Below are positions 1-8,436 of a stretch of 64,000 nucleotides of DNA, piece after piece. The notes under the pieces were generated by a model. That model had not been told where the DNA came from. It saw only the letters and a program-made list of their open reading frames with translations, and searched no databases. Location of the stretch: positions 930,001-994,000 of the forward strand of contig NC_009706.1 of assembly GCF_000016505.1 (NCBI RefSeq). The letters run 5' to 3'. Positions within the stretch are counted from its first letter, which is position 1, and each line of letters opens with the position of its first letter. A program made the translations under genes and the position numbers. The stretch is from Clostridium kluyveri DSM 555. GTDB lineage: Bacteria; Bacillota; Clostridia; Clostridiales; Clostridiaceae.

Positions 1-91
1 ATAATAATACGCAAAGAGCTAAATTGATATATGCATTGAATTTTTTTGCTTTAAATAACTTAATAATCAATTTCATCCCCCACTAAACTAT

Positions 92-122
92 TAAAAAATA
101 AAGAACTATTAAACATAGTTCT
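92..122 (-). terminator. Rho-independent terminator of the AraC-type gene
   Basis: Read on the minus strand, a 7-bp stem AGAACTA/TAGTTCT with a 7-nt loop is followed by TTATTTTTT. It lies about 50 bases past the stop codon of the AraC-type regulator. The remaining bases 1-91 show no gene. Confidence 0.6.
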
Positions 123-168
123 ATAAATATTATTATAGTTTTTTAGTTAGATAAGTCTTCTCTTAAAC

Positions 169-894
169 TTAGTTAGTTTTTAGCCTATTTTTAGATTTTT
201 TTCTAAACTCTGAAGGGGCTACTTTTTCTAAATACTTAAATACTCTAGTAAATGATGAATTGTAATCATAACCTACCATTTGTGAAATTTGTAATATTGA
301 TAAATTTGAATTTAAAAGAAGTTCTTTTGCTTTTCTTACTCTTAGATTTTGTATGTAGTCAACAGGTGAAACTTTCATTTTATTTTTAAACCATTCGGTA
401 TAATAACTGATATTATAATGTTCAATAACTGCTAATTTTTTCAAATCTATATCTTCAGCGAAATGTTCATTTATATATTTTATAGAATCAGGAATATTTT
501 CATTTGTAATAAAGTCATAACAATAGAGGAATAGGTTAGTAATGGAACTAGAACTTTTCTTATTGTTAGCCTCATTTAGGAATAAATATCTTATAGCTTT
601 CCACTTATCATCAAATAGGATTTCCTTTCCACCTATCAGCTTTTTTATATCGGATTTTTTAATTATATTAGTAGAAATATCTAAAACTAAGAACTCGTTA
701 CCTTTATCAGCACTAAAGGTATGTTTACAATCTGGAGGAAGAAAGAATAAGTGTTCATCTTTTAATGTTAGTTTTTTATGATCGGTTTCTATATAAAGAA
801 TTCCGTGAATGGGTAAAATTAATTGCGCATATGAATGAGCATGTGTATTAAGTTTACGATCATATATTCTACGTTCACATATTACACTGTTCAA
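169..894 (-). CDS. AraC-family transcriptional regulator with N-terminal cupin domain
   Basis: A 241-aa one-component transcription regulator. Residues about 1-95 look like the cupin sensing domain of AraC proteins (the HAHSYAQLILP segment near residue 18 is typical of its metal or ligand-binding barrel). Residues about 135-235 carry the two helix-turn-helix motifs, with the family signature around LSILQISQMVGYDYNSSF and the FKYLEKVAPSEFR tail. The start is TTG, chosen because no in-frame ATG gives a full-length cupin domain and AAGAAG precedes it. Nothing beside it identifies a target; the downstream neighbour is a dead IS element. The effector is unknown. Confidence 0.85.
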   Translation of the reverse strand: MNSVICERRIYDRKLNTHAHSYAQLILPIHGILYIETDHKKLTLKDEHLFFLPPDCKHTFSADKGNEFLVLDISTNIIKKSDIKKLIGGKEILFDDKWKAIRYLFLNEANNKKSSSSITNLFLYCYDFITNENIPDSIKYINEHFAEDIDLKKLAVIEHYNISYYTEWFKNKMKVSPVDYIQNLRVRKAKELLLNSNLSILQISQMVGYDYNSSFTRVFKYLEKVAPSEFRKKSKNRLKTN

Positions 895-1069
895 TAGTAT
901 TCACTTCTTTCTCTTATATACAATAGCTCAAATTTGCGTGTTAAAGTTATTATAGCATAAATGTAGGATTGTTTATTAAGAAATCTACATTATATCTTTA
1001 TTATTTAAACCATATATCACATGTGATGGCTAATATTTTAGTTTATACGTAGTGGTGCTAGTATAAAAA

Positions 1070-1618
1070 TGTAGACACAAAAATTGGAACAATATAAAAT
1101 AAAAGAAAAGGAGTGTCTACAAATATGTTAAATAAGTCCAAAAGATACACAGAAGATTTTAAAAATACAATAGTAGAACTTTATAAATCAGGTAAATCTT
1201 TAAGTGAATTAAATAGCGAATATGGCACATCTAAATCAACAATAAATCATGGGTTAAAAATCAACACCTATACAGATAGATAATAACAAAACTATTACGA
1301 CAGCTGATTATCAGGCATTGATGAAAAAGATGACCAGGTTGGAAGAAGAAAATGATATATTAAAAAAGCTATGGCCATATTTGCAAAGAAAAATTAAATA
1401 TATTATATAAGTTTATTAAAAATAACAAAAATAATTATGGTATTAAGTTAATGTGTGAGGTTTTTAATGTATCAAGAAGTTCTTTTTATAAAAATTCCAG
1501 GCGCAGCCAGAGTACATGAAGTATTCAAAATAAACAGATTAAATCCTCTATTCTAGATATTTATAGAAGTAGTAAGGGACGTTATGGTGCAATAAAAATA
1601 AATTATAAGTTAAGGTAA
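1070..1618 (+). mobile_element. Decayed, right-truncated IS3-family insertion sequence
   Basis: The segment holds the remains of an IS3-type element: an orfA with frameshifts followed by fragments of orfB. The left part carries TGTAGACAC at 1070-1078 and its inverted copy GTGTCTACA at 1113-1121, which would fold over the orfA ribosome binding site. Recognisable orfB pieces are MCEVFNVSRSSFYKNS near 1450 and RYGAIKINYKLR near 1580. The element stops abruptly just before the ribosome binding site of the ATPase gene at 1635, so the catalytic DDE region and right end are lost. It cannot transpose by itself. Confidence 0.8.
1125..1397 (+). pseudogene. IS3-family transposase orfA, frameshifted
   Basis: Translation from the ATG at 1125 gives MLNKSKRYTEDFKNTIVELY and a helix-turn-helix typical of IS3 OrfA, but the frame breaks after about 43 codons, where one A appears to be lost after TTAAAA near 1255. 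A second frame then restores the leucine-zipper part (ADYQALMKKMTRLEEENDIL), and another one-base loss occurs near 1367 before the normal ending at 1397. Two frameshifts make the gene dead. What the intact ancestor encoded is inferred from the family. Confidence 0.8.
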
Positions 1619-1634
1619 CTTGGAGGTGTAACAA

Positions 1635-2369
1635 ATGGATTCAGTGAAATATAATCAATATTTAAGATGCGTTAAATTATGTAGAGAAAAAATACATTCA
1701 TTTTCTAAATATCCATATTGCTTATCAGCCGTAAAGGATTTATCTATGTTGGAATTTCATCCAAAAGTAACATATATAGTAGGAGAAAATGGTACGGGTA
1801 AATCAACAATACTTGAGGCTATTGCGGTGGCATATGGATTTAACCCAGAAGGTGGAACAAGAAATTTTAACTTTTCAACAAAAGATACTCATTCAGATTT
1901 ATATAGGAATCTTAAATTAGTTAAAGGGGTCAAAAGACCTAATGATGGTTTTTTCTTGAGAGCAGAAAGCTTTTATAATGTAGCAACAAATATAGATGAG
2001 ATAGATGCTTCTAGTTCATATGGAGGTATTTCACTACATTTACAATCTCATGGGGAATCTTTTTTATCAGTTATTGGGAATAGATTTAGTGGAAATGGTT
2101 TATATATTTTAGACGAACCAGAAGCAGCATTGTCACCTTCAAAACAAATGTCCCTGATTGTTATAATGAATAAATTAATACAGAAGAAGTCTCAATTTAT
2201 AATAGCTACTCATTCTCCTATAATAATGTCTTATCCAGATTCAATAATTTATGAATTAAGTGATGGAATAAAAGAAGTGAAGTACAAGGATACTGAACAT
2301 TATAAGATTACAAAAGCCTTTCTTGATAGACCTGAAAAAATGTTAGAGATGCTTTTATTTGAAGAATAA
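1635..2369 (+). CDS. Small AAA/ABC-type ATPase
   Basis: A 244-aa soluble ATP-binding protein with Walker A GENGTGKST at residues 50-58, an ABC-like SHGES segment near 138-142, Walker B ILDEPEAAL near 158-165 and the switch histidine in ATHSPII near 193. It is only a head domain, with no coiled coil, transmembrane segment or nuclease domain. Stand-alone ATPases of this kind (the COG3910 type) have no agreed function. It begins 16 bases after the IS3 remnant with a good GGAGG, so it may have been moved or placed next to the element. No partner gene is evident; the methyltransferase downstream has its own spacing and probably its own promoter. Confidence 0.8.
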   Translation: MDSVKYNQYLRCVKLCREKIHSFSKYPYCLSAVKDLSMLEFHPKVTYIVGENGTGKSTILEAIAVAYGFNPEGGTRNFNFSTKDTHSDLYRNLKLVKGVKRPNDGFFLRAESFYNVATNIDEIDASSSYGGISLHLQSHGESFLSVIGNRFSGNGLYILDEPEAALSPSKQMSLIVIMNKLIQKKSQFIIATHSPIIMSYPDSIIYELSDGIKEVKYKDTEHYKITKAFLDRPEKMLEMLLFEE

Positions 2370-2472
2370 TAAGTTAAAATGTATGAACGTAAATCAATTA
2401 ATTTTATGTAAAAGTTAGAAAATACGAAGTAAATAACATATACTTAAAATAAAATATAAAGGAGATAGAGGT

Positions 2473-3102
2473 ATGACAGAATTCTGGGAATCAAGTTTTA
2501 TAGAAAATCAAATGATGTGGGGATTTGAACCTTCAGACTCCGCAATCTTAACAAAGGACTTTTTCCTTGAAAAGAATATTAAGGACATATTGATACCAGG
2601 TATTGGATATGGCAGAAATGCAAAGGTTTTTATTGACAACGAAATAAATGTAACGGGTATTGAGATTTCAAAAACAGCCGTTGATTTGGCGAGGCAAAAT
2701 GGGCTTAATATTAGTATTTTTCATGGTTCAGTAACTGATATGCCTTTTGATAACAAACTTTATGACGGTATATTTTGTTATGCACTTATTCACTTATTGA
2801 ATAATCATGAGAGAGATAAGTTTATTAAAGATTGCTATAATCAGTTAAAGCCAAACGGATATATGATTTTTACTACTATTTCAAAAGAAGCCCCAATGTT
2901 TGGAAAAGGCAAACAACTGGGTAAAGACTATTTCGAGATAATGGAAGGGATAAAAATGTTTTTTTATAATTCTGACTCGATAAAACAGGAATTCGGAAAA
3001 TATGGACTGATAGAATTTTCGGAAATTGTTGAGCCACATAAGAATGTGGAAAATAAACCTCCATTTAAATTTATAATGGTAAGATGTCAAAAAGAACTAT
3101 AA
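2473..3102 (+). CDS. Class I SAM-dependent methyltransferase
   Basis: A 209-aa methyltransferase with the Rossmann-fold motif I IPGIGYGRNA near residues 41-50, the acidic end of strand 2 in VTGIEIS near 60, and motif IV around DGIFCYALIHLL near 97. The opening MTEFWESSFIENQMMWG and the overall size match small-molecule methyltransferases of the TPMT/tellurite-resistance-like group. The substrate cannot be told from sequence. Start ATG with GGAGATAGAGG before it. It is a monocistronic gene in an accessory block with the neighbouring acetyltransferase. Confidence 0.8.
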   Translation: MTEFWESSFIENQMMWGFEPSDSAILTKDFFLEKNIKDILIPGIGYGRNAKVFIDNEINVTGIEISKTAVDLARQNGLNISIFHGSVTDMPFDNKLYDGIFCYALIHLLNNHERDKFIKDCYNQLKPNGYMIFTTISKEAPMFGKGKQLGKDYFEIMEGIKMFFYNSDSIKQEFGKYGLIEFSEIVEPHKNVENKPPFKFIMVRCQKEL

Positions 3103-3218
3103 TTACAATTATATAAAAAATAGTGAATTATTAAATAATATGATAATTTTAAAAATACATGCAGGTGTAAATAATTACGAGTTTTATAGATAATTATTAT
3201 AAAGGGAGAAAGTCAAGA

Positions 3219-3755
3219 ATGAGTATTTATGTTGAGACTGAAAGACTTATATTGAGACAATTTACTGCAGATGATGTGGAGGAATTACATCATATTTGCA
3301 GTCAGCCTTATATATTAAAATGGATGTCTGATTGGAAAAGAACAAAAGAAGAGAGAAAAGAATGGGTAATCTGGATTCAAGAGTATTACACCAAATCAAC
3401 AAAATATATTGCAAGAATAATGCTTGCAGTTACCCTAAAAGCAAGTAAAGAACTTATAGGTATGGTGGATATTGGAAATAAGGAGGAGGTTAATAATGAA
3501 ATAGAAATAGCATATTTTATTTCCGAATATCATAGTAATAATGGGTACATAACTGAGGCTTCAAAGGCAATAATAGAATGGGCATTTAATAACTTAAAAC
3601 TTAGGTATCTAATAGCTATTATTGAACCTGATAATATAGGATCCCAAAGAGTAGTCGAAAAATGTGGATTTACTAAGCTTGATATTAAAATGATTTCAAA
3701 TAGTAGAGATACAGAAGAAAAGCCATTTTATTATTATCGAATATATAATAAATGA
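3219..3755 (+). CDS. GNAT-family N-acetyltransferase (RimJ/RimL-like)
   Basis: A 178-aa single-domain acetyltransferase. The start ETERLILRQFTADDVEEL is the classic opening of the RimJ/RimL group of GNAT enzymes, and IEIAYFISEYHSNNGYITEA with IIEPDNIGSQRVVEKCGF gives the acetyl-CoA binding region and the conserved N-x-x-S-x-R-V-x-E-K-x-G-F motif. Members acetylate ribosomal proteins, antibiotics or small amines; the acceptor here is unknown. AGGGAGA precedes the ATG. It is a singleton between the methyltransferase and the PhzF-like gene. Confidence 0.85.
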   Translation: MSIYVETERLILRQFTADDVEELHHICSQPYILKWMSDWKRTKEERKEWVIWIQEYYTKSTKYIARIMLAVTLKASKELIGMVDIGNKEEVNNEIEIAYFISEYHSNNGYITEASKAIIEWAFNNLKLRYLIAIIEPDNIGSQRVVEKCGFTKLDIKMISNSRDTEEKPFYYYRIYNK

Positions 3756-3805
3756 ATTAATTTTGGTTTTATAGAATAACTGTTAATAATGGGGGAGCGG
3801 TGGAA

Positions 3806-4585
3806 ATGAGAATACCAATTTATCAGATTGATGCATTCACAAAGGAGGAATTTAAAGGGAATCCGGCAGCAGTATGCCCATTAGAAAAGTGGATTGAAGA
3901 TGGTTTAATGCAAAAGATTGCTAAAGAAAATAATTTATCTGAAACTGCTTTTTTTACAAAAAAGGATGATATGTATGAGTTGAGATGGTTTACCCCAGAA
4001 GAAGAGATTGACCTATGTGGGCATGCCACATTAGCAGCTGCTTACACTATATTTGAGTATTTAAATAAAAATTCAAATGAGATAAGTTTTAATACAAAGA
4101 GTGGAATTTTGAAGGTACTAAAAAAAGATAAGTTGATTACAATGATATTCCCATCAAGAGAAGGAGAAAAAAGTGAAATACCAGAAGAATTAATAAGAGG
4201 ACTAGGAAAAAAACCTAAAGAAGTATATAGGTCTAGAGACTACATGGCAGTGTTCGAAAAAGAAGAAGATATAAAAAGTCTTAGATTAAATATGGAGGAA
4301 TTAAAGAAACTAGATGTATTTGGAATAATAGTAACGGCTAAAGGTAATGAAGTAGATTTTGTATCAAGATATTTTGCCCCAAAGTCAGGAATAAATGAAG
4401 ATCCTGTGACAGGTTCAGCACATTGTATATTAGTTCCGTATTGGAAGAGGATTTTAAATAAGAATGAATTCGTAGCATATCAGTTATCTGATAGAGGAGG
4501 GAAATTATATTGCACTGATAAAGGAGAAAATATAGAAATATCAGGTCAAGCTATTTCTTATTTGGAAGGTTATATAAATGTATAA
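3806..4585 (+). CDS. PhzF-family isomerase/epimerase
   Basis: About 259 aa, the usual length for the PhzF family with its two-fold diaminopimelate-epimerase-like barrel. Visible motifs are YQIDAFTKEEFKGNPAAVC at the start, the catalytic glutamate in NNLSETAFF, DLCGHATLAAA, and DPVTGSAHC near the C-terminus. Family members act on small acids (trans-2,3-dihydro-3-hydroxyanthranilate in phenazine producers), but a lone copy such as this has no known substrate and no phenazine genes are nearby. A GTG at 3800 is in frame, but GGGGGAG at 3791-3797 is only two bases from it and eight from the ATG at 3806, so the ATG is preferred. Confidence 0.85.
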   Translation: MRIPIYQIDAFTKEEFKGNPAAVCPLEKWIEDGLMQKIAKENNLSETAFFTKKDDMYELRWFTPEEEIDLCGHATLAAAYTIFEYLNKNSNEISFNTKSGILKVLKKDKLITMIFPSREGEKSEIPEELIRGLGKKPKEVYRSRDYMAVFEKEEDIKSLRLNMEELKKLDVFGIIVTAKGNEVDFVSRYFAPKSGINEDPVTGSAHCILVPYWKRILNKNEFVAYQLSDRGGKLYCTDKGENIEISGQAISYLEGYINV

Positions 4586-4631
4586 AACTATTTTATTGAT
4601 TTAAGTTATAATATGAAAACTTATGTGTCAC

Positions 4632-4662
4632 AAAGACTTATTAACTTAGGTCTTTTTATTTT
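4632..4662 (+). terminator. Rho-independent terminator after the PhzF-like gene
   Basis: A 9-bp stem AAAGACTTA/TTAGGTCTTT (one G-T pair) with a 5-nt loop is followed by TTTTATTTT. Confidence 0.7.
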
Positions 4663-4688
4663 GACTAGAATGTAAAATATGGTACTAT
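4661..4688 (+). promoter_or_regulatory. Sigma-A-type promoter of the siroheme/4Fe-4S gene
   Basis: TTGACT at 4661-4666 and TACTAT at 4683-4688 are separated by 16 bases and lie about 35 bases before the start codon. It begins at the end of the preceding terminator. Confidence 0.5.
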
Positions 4689-4722
4689 TAAATTATAGTC
4701 TTTAAGGAAGGAGGACATAGCA

Positions 4723-5412
4723 TTGAAAAATAAATACTCAACTACAGGATATGCCTCCTCCGGTACAAGAAATGTATCTGCATGTATAGGAAATATGGTA
4801 TGTCCTTTTGCTAATTATAACACTTCCGCATTTGCAAAGAGGATAGAAAAGGCTATTTTCCCTAACGATCGTCATGTTAAAATTGCCTTAACTGGATGTC
4901 CAAATGATTGTATAAAAACTAGAATGCAGGACTTTGGAATTATAGGAATGACTGAAACACAATATGACAGCTACAGATGCATAGGCTGCCAAGCCTGTGT
5001 TAAGAACTGCAAGAAAAGATCCACAGGAGCACTAACATTTGGAAGTTTTAAGGTTGTAAGAGACCATGACAAGTGTATTGGATGTGGAGAATGTGTTGGA
5101 AAATGTCCAACAGGTGCATGGACAAGAAGTGATGAAAAATACTTTAAGCTAGTCATAATGGGAAGAACGGGAAAGAAAAATCCAAGACTTGCTCAAGATT
5201 TTGCCAAATGGATAGATGAAGAGAGTATAATAAAAATTATATTAAATACTTATGATTATATAGAAGAATATATTGATAAAGATGCGCCATTAGGAAAAGA
5301 ACATATTGGATATATTGTAGATAGAACCGGGTATCATGAATTTAAAAGATGGGCATTAAAAGATGTAAAACCAGGGAATAAAGTTGAGATACAAGAAAAT
5401 ATTAATTGGTAA
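4723..5412 (+). CDS. Short nitrite/sulfite reductase-type siroheme and 4Fe-4S protein (AsrC-like C-terminal part)
   Basis: A 229-aa protein carrying the siroheme/4Fe-4S cysteine set of nitrite and sulfite reductases (CIGNMVC near residues 22-28, then GCPNDC near 64) followed by two ferredoxin-type clusters, CIGCQACVKNC near 86 and CIGCGECVGKC near 113. The architecture matches the C-terminal two thirds of anaerobic sulfite reductase subunit C, but the N-terminal half-domain of that family (about 100 aa) is absent, and the sequence upstream is a terminator and promoter, so this is not a local truncation. The start is TTG with a strong AAGGAAGGAGG. Its neighbours are a Crp/Fnr regulator and hcp, suggesting a role in nitrogen-oxide or redox stress. 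The substrate is not established. Confidence 0.75.
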   Translation: MKNKYSTTGYASSGTRNVSACIGNMVCPFANYNTSAFAKRIEKAIFPNDRHVKIALTGCPNDCIKTRMQDFGIIGMTETQYDSYRCIGCQACVKNCKKRSTGALTFGSFKVVRDHDKCIGCGECVGKCPTGAWTRSDEKYFKLVIMGRTGKKNPRLAQDFAKWIDEESIIKIILNTYDYIEEYIDKDAPLGKEHIGYIVDRTGYHEFKRWALKDVKPGNKVEIQENINW

Positions 5413-5426
5413 TAGATGAGCTGAGG

Positions 5427-5450
5427 AACGGGCATTAGTGCCCGTTTTTT
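5427..5450 (+). terminator. Rho-independent terminator after the siroheme/4Fe-4S gene
   Basis: A perfect 8-bp stem AACGGGCA/TGCCCGTT with TTAG loop is followed by TTTT. Confidence 0.85.
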
Positions 5451-5527
5451 AACTATAATTTGTGATATTGAATTATTGTTGTTATTAATTAAAGTGGTAT
5501 TATATAATTTCTATGGAACAATATTTT

Positions 5528-6223
5528 TTAATATTCGCAAAAGCTCTGCAAGGCTTGAATATCCTTTATTTTAAATGTAGACAAATGAAAATCAATTATA
5601 CCTTCATCTCTCATTCGGCACATTTCTCTTGACATAGATGGTCTTGATACATTTAAAAAATCAGCGAGTTCGTTCCGCTTTAAGGGTAAAATTATAGTGT
5701 TGTTTTTGGCATTTTGATATTGTTCCAACAAATATGAACATATTTTGCCCCGTATACTTTTAATTGAAAGATATTCAACTTTTTTATTCAATAATAATGC
5801 TTTATCTGATATTACATTCATAAAATTTTGCAGCATTGCGGTATGCCATGGACACATCTTTCCACATCTAGCTATAAGGTCTGAGTTTGTAAGAAATAGA
5901 ACTTTGCAAGTGTTCTGTACTCTCACTGTTGCCGGCCATATTTTACGACTTGAAAATACCAACATTTCCCCAAATAAATCTCCTTTTTTTACTACAGAAA
6001 TAATTACTCTATTTCCTTCAGAGTTTTCTTTGAGGATAATTGCTTCCCCTTCTAAAACTATACCAAATCTGTCAACTGATTCACCTGAATTTACTATACA
6101 TTCATTTTTACTAAAACTATGTATTTTAGGAGTTAAGCATTGTAACAAGTAAAAGAGTTCTTCTTTTTTTATGCCGTAAAATAAAGGAGAATCTTTTATT
6201 ATTTCAATATATGATTTTATCAT
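5528..6223 (-). CDS. Crp/Fnr-family regulator, HcpR-like
   Basis: A 231-aa regulator with a cyclic-nucleotide-binding-type barrel in the first ~120 residues (FGIVLEGEAIILKENSEGNRVI, KKGDLFGEM) and a C-terminal winged helix near residues 165-225 (LKRNELADFLNVSRPSMSREMCRM). It has no N-terminal cysteine cluster, so it is not an FNR-type iron-sulfur sensor. It is divergent from hcp across 116 bases. HcpR-type Crp/Fnr regulators that control hcp and associated iron-sulfur proteins are known in anaerobes and clostridia; this assignment rests on position. AAAAGGATG precedes the ATG. Confidence 0.8.
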   Translation of the reverse strand: MIKSYIEIIKDSPLFYGIKKEELFYLLQCLTPKIHSFSKNECIVNSGESVDRFGIVLEGEAIILKENSEGNRVIISVVKKGDLFGEMLVFSSRKIWPATVRVQNTCKVLFLTNSDLIARCGKMCPWHTAMLQNFMNVISDKALLLNKKVEYLSIKSIRGKICSYLLEQYQNAKNNTIILPLKRNELADFLNVSRPSMSREMCRMRDEGIIDFHLSTFKIKDIQALQSFCEY

Positions 6224-6241
6224 TTAATTATCATCCTTTTC

Positions 6242-6255
6242 GTATCCTAAGTTAC
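6242..6255. promoter_or_regulatory. Imperfect palindrome, candidate operator of the Crp/Fnr-type regulator
   Basis: GTATCCTAAGTTAC matches its own reverse complement at 10 of 14 positions, with outer half-sites close to GTAAC/GTTAC. It lies in the short gap between the regulator and hcp, next to the likely hcp promoter. Its assignment as the regulator's operator is inference from position and symmetry. Confidence 0.4.
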
Positions 6256-6266
6256 CGAATTGTTTT

Positions 6267-6298
6267 AATTTCTATAATATAATAATCCTATAGAAATT
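6267..6298. promoter_or_regulatory. 10-bp inverted repeat before hcp
   Basis: AATTTCTATA at 6267-6276 and TATAGAAATT at 6289-6298 form a perfect inverted repeat around 12 bases. A TATAAT at 6273-6278 overlaps its left arm, so the repeat could be an operator over the hcp promoter or a leader hairpin. Confidence 0.4.
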
Positions 6299-6339
6299 AC
6301 AAGGGAAAGATAGTAAATAATAAACAGGGAGGTATAATT

Positions 6340-8043
6340 ATGTCAAATATGTTTTGTTTTCAATGTCAGGAAGCTGCAGGGGGAAAGGGATGTACTGTAA
6401 AAGGTGTATGCGGGAAAACCGCAGATGTAGCAAAAGCTCAGGATTTATTGGTTTATGTAACAAAGGGATTGGCAGTAGTGAGTAATGAAGGAAGAAAAGT
6501 TGGAGTAATTGATGCTAATGTGGACAAGTATATAACGGAAAGCTTATTTGCTACAATTACTAATGCTAACTTTGATAGACAAGTACTTTTAAATAGGGTA
6601 AAGGAAACTTTAAAATTAAGAAAAGAATTAAAAGATAAAGTTATAAAAGTTGGTGGACAACTTGGAGAAACCAAGGGTATTAGTGGAATATTTAAAAAGT
6701 TATTAAAAACGGCATCAAGTGAAATCACTATTACTGATGCAGCAGTATGGTCATCTGATAATATTAGTGAATTTGATGCTAAGGCTGAGCAAGTTGGGGT
6801 ATTGGCAACTAAAAATGAGGATATAAGGAGCTTAAGAGAACTTATAATATATGGCCTTAAGGGCCTATCAGCATATATGAAGCATGCTATGAACTTAGGA
6901 TATAATGATGTAGAGGTTCATGGATTTATAGCTAAGGCTCTAGCTGCCACATTAGATGATTCATTATCAGCGGATGATTTAGTTGCACTTTCATTAGAAG
7001 CAGGAAAATATGGTGTCACTACTATGGCTTTACTTGATAAGGCTAATACGGAAACCTATGGAAATCCTGAAATTACAAAAGTTAATATTGGAGTTAGAAA
7101 TAATCCGGGGATACTGATTTCCGGCCATGATTTGAAGGATCTTCAGATGCTATTAGAGCAGACAGAAGGAACAGGAGTAGATGTTTATACTCATGGTGAA
7201 ATGCTTGCAGGACAGTATTACCCAGAATTCAAGAAGTATGCTCACTTTGCAGGAAACTATGGAAATGCATGGTGGAAGCAGGGAGAAGAGTTTGAAAAAT
7301 TCAATGGAGTAATTTTAATGACTACAAACTGTGTAATCCCTCCAAAAAATTCATATAAGAATAGATTATTCACCACAGGGGCAACTGCTGTACCGGGCTG
7401 CAAGCATATTCAAGCAGATGAAGCTGGAAATAAGGATTTTTCAGAATTAATTGCTATGGCTAAAAAATGCAGTGCTCCAACTGAAATAGAAAAGGGAGAA
7501 ATTGTGGGTGGATTTGCTCACAACCAAGTATTGGCTCTTGCTGATAAAGTTGTAGATGCTGTTAAAACTGGTGCAATAAAGAGATTTTTTGTAATGGCTG
7601 GTTGTGATGGTAGAGCAAAATCAAGAAACTACTATACTGAATTTGCAGAAAAGCTGCCTAAGGATACAGTTATATTAACTGCAGGATGTGCAAAATACAA
7701 ATATAACAAACTGGAACTTGGAGATATCGGTGGAATACCAAGAGTACTTGATGCAGGCCAGTGTAATGATTCATATTCACTAGTTGTAATTGCATTAAAA
7801 CTTCAGGAAGCATTTGGATTGGATGATGTTAATAAACTTCCAATATCCTATAATATAGCATGGTATGAGCAAAAAGCTGTAATAGTATTATTAGCATTAT
7901 TACACCTTGGGGTTAAAAACATTCACCTAGGACCAACGCTTCCAGCTTTTCTTTCACCAAATGTGGCTAAAGTCTTAATAGAAAACTTTAAAATAGCGGG
8001 AATTGGAACTGTTGATGAAGATTTAAAACTGTTTTTAGAATAA
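6340..8043 (+). CDS. hcp: Hydroxylamine reductase / hybrid-cluster protein
   Basis: A 567-aa cytoplasmic iron-sulfur protein of the hybrid-cluster family, full length for the class. The N-terminal cysteines C6, C9, C18 and C24 ([13 protein letters not shown]...VC) bind the cubane cluster; later conserved cysteines in [16 protein letters not shown] and [19 protein letters not shown], together with the GGFAHNQ and DAGQCNDSY segments, belong to the hybrid-cluster half. Hcp reduces hydroxylamine in vitro and is linked in vivo to nitric oxide detoxification. GGGAGG precedes the ATG. It is divergent from the Crp/Fnr regulator, which probably controls it. No Hcr-type NADH oxidoreductase gene is adjacent, as is common in clostridia. 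Confidence 0.95.
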   Translation: MSNMFCFQCQEAAGGKGCTVKGVCGKTADVAKAQDLLVYVTKGLAVVSNEGRKVGVIDANVDKYITESLFATITNANFDRQVLLNRVKETLKLRKELKDKVIKVGGQLGETKGISGIFKKLLKTASSEITITDAAVWSSDNISEFDAKAEQVGVLATKNEDIRSLRELIIYGLKGLSAYMKHAMNLGYNDVEVHGFIAKALAATLDDSLSADDLVALSLEAGKYGVTTMALLDKANTETYGNPEITKVNIGVRNNPGILISGHDLKDLQMLLEQTEGTGVDVYTHGEMLAGQYYPEFKKYAHFAGNYGNAWWKQGEEFEKFNGVILMTTNCVIPPKNSYKNRLFTTGATAVPGCKHIQADEAGNKDFSELIAMAKKCSAPTEIEKGEIVGGFAHNQVLALADKVVDAVKTGAIKRFFVMAGCDGRAKSRNYYTEFAEKLPKDTVILTAGCAKYKYNKLELGDIGGIPRVLDAGQCNDSYSLVVIALKLQEAFGLDDVNKLPISYNIAWYEQKAVIVLLALLHLGVKNIHLGPTLPAFLSPNVAKVLIENFKIAGIGTVDEDLKLFLE

Positions 8044-8144
8044 TTGATGCTCAATTGTAAAATAAATTCCAGCCCTTTAATTTTATTTGAGTTATAAAAT
8101 TTTTAATTAAATATATATGCTAAGGAGATTGCATCCTGGTTTAT

Positions 8145-8174
8145 AAAAAGATTGGTGAGGAGCCAGTCTTTTTT
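8145..8174 (+). terminator. Rho-independent terminator after hcp
   Basis: An 11-bp stem AAAAAGATTGG/CCAGTCTTTTT (one G-T pair) with a 7-nt loop ends in a run of T. It is about 100 bases past the hcp stop codon. Confidence 0.8.
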
Positions 8175-8197
8175 GTTGCGTTATTTTTATGAGATAT

Positions 8198-8296
8198 TTA
8201 TCGTTGGAGAAGAAGTTTTAACAAAACTTAGGTGTGCACCGGTTGCAGCCAGTGACATCATGTTAAAGACAGTTCTTCTCGAAAGATAAACGATAA
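8198..8296. other. Unassigned 99-nt nested hairpin element
   Basis: Three coaxial stems nest around a GC-richer core: TTATCGTT (8198-8205) with AACGATAA (8289-8296); GAGAAGAA (8207-8214) with TTCTTCTC (8273-8280); and TTTTAACA (8216-8223) with TGTTAAAG (8261-8268). The 37-nt core contains GGTGTGCACC and GGTTGCAGCC, unusually GC-rich for this intergenic DNA. It lies between the hcp terminator and the bioY promoter, so it belongs to neither transcript as judged here. It does not match the riboswitch classes whose core motifs I checked by eye. It could be a small RNA or a DNA structure. Confidence 0.45.
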
Positions 8297-8307
8297 AACT
8301 GCATTTC

Positions 8308-8377
8308 GTTTACAAATATTTAGCTGTTGATTACAAACATTGTATTTTAATTTACAAAGTAGTATCTTGTTTTACAG
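8308..8377 (+). repeat. Four phased TTTACA-type repeats upstream of bioY
   Basis: TACA cores begin at 8311, 8332, 8353 and 8373, spacings of 21, 21 and 20 bases, with flanks GTTTACAA, GATTACAA, ATTTACAA and TTTTACAG. The first is identical to a BirA operator half-site (GTTTACAA). The even spacing of two helical turns would place all copies on one face of the DNA. Whether BirA or another protein binds is not known. Confidence 0.45.
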
Positions 8378-8436
8378 TTGAGTAGGTTAAAAATTTTTCA
8401 TAGTCTGATAGGTGAAAATATCTGGCTGCAAGTACA

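Noticed and set aside
542-781. Plus-strand frame inside the AraC-type gene
   Set aside because: Shadow of the real gene with no ribosome binding site; the same applies to other overlapping frames such as 5745-6152, 19369-19695 and 49642-50151.
8198-8296. Known riboswitch (cobalamin, TPP, THF, ZTP, fluoride)
   Set aside because: Core motifs of these classes are absent or out of order, and the element is far from the bioY promoter.
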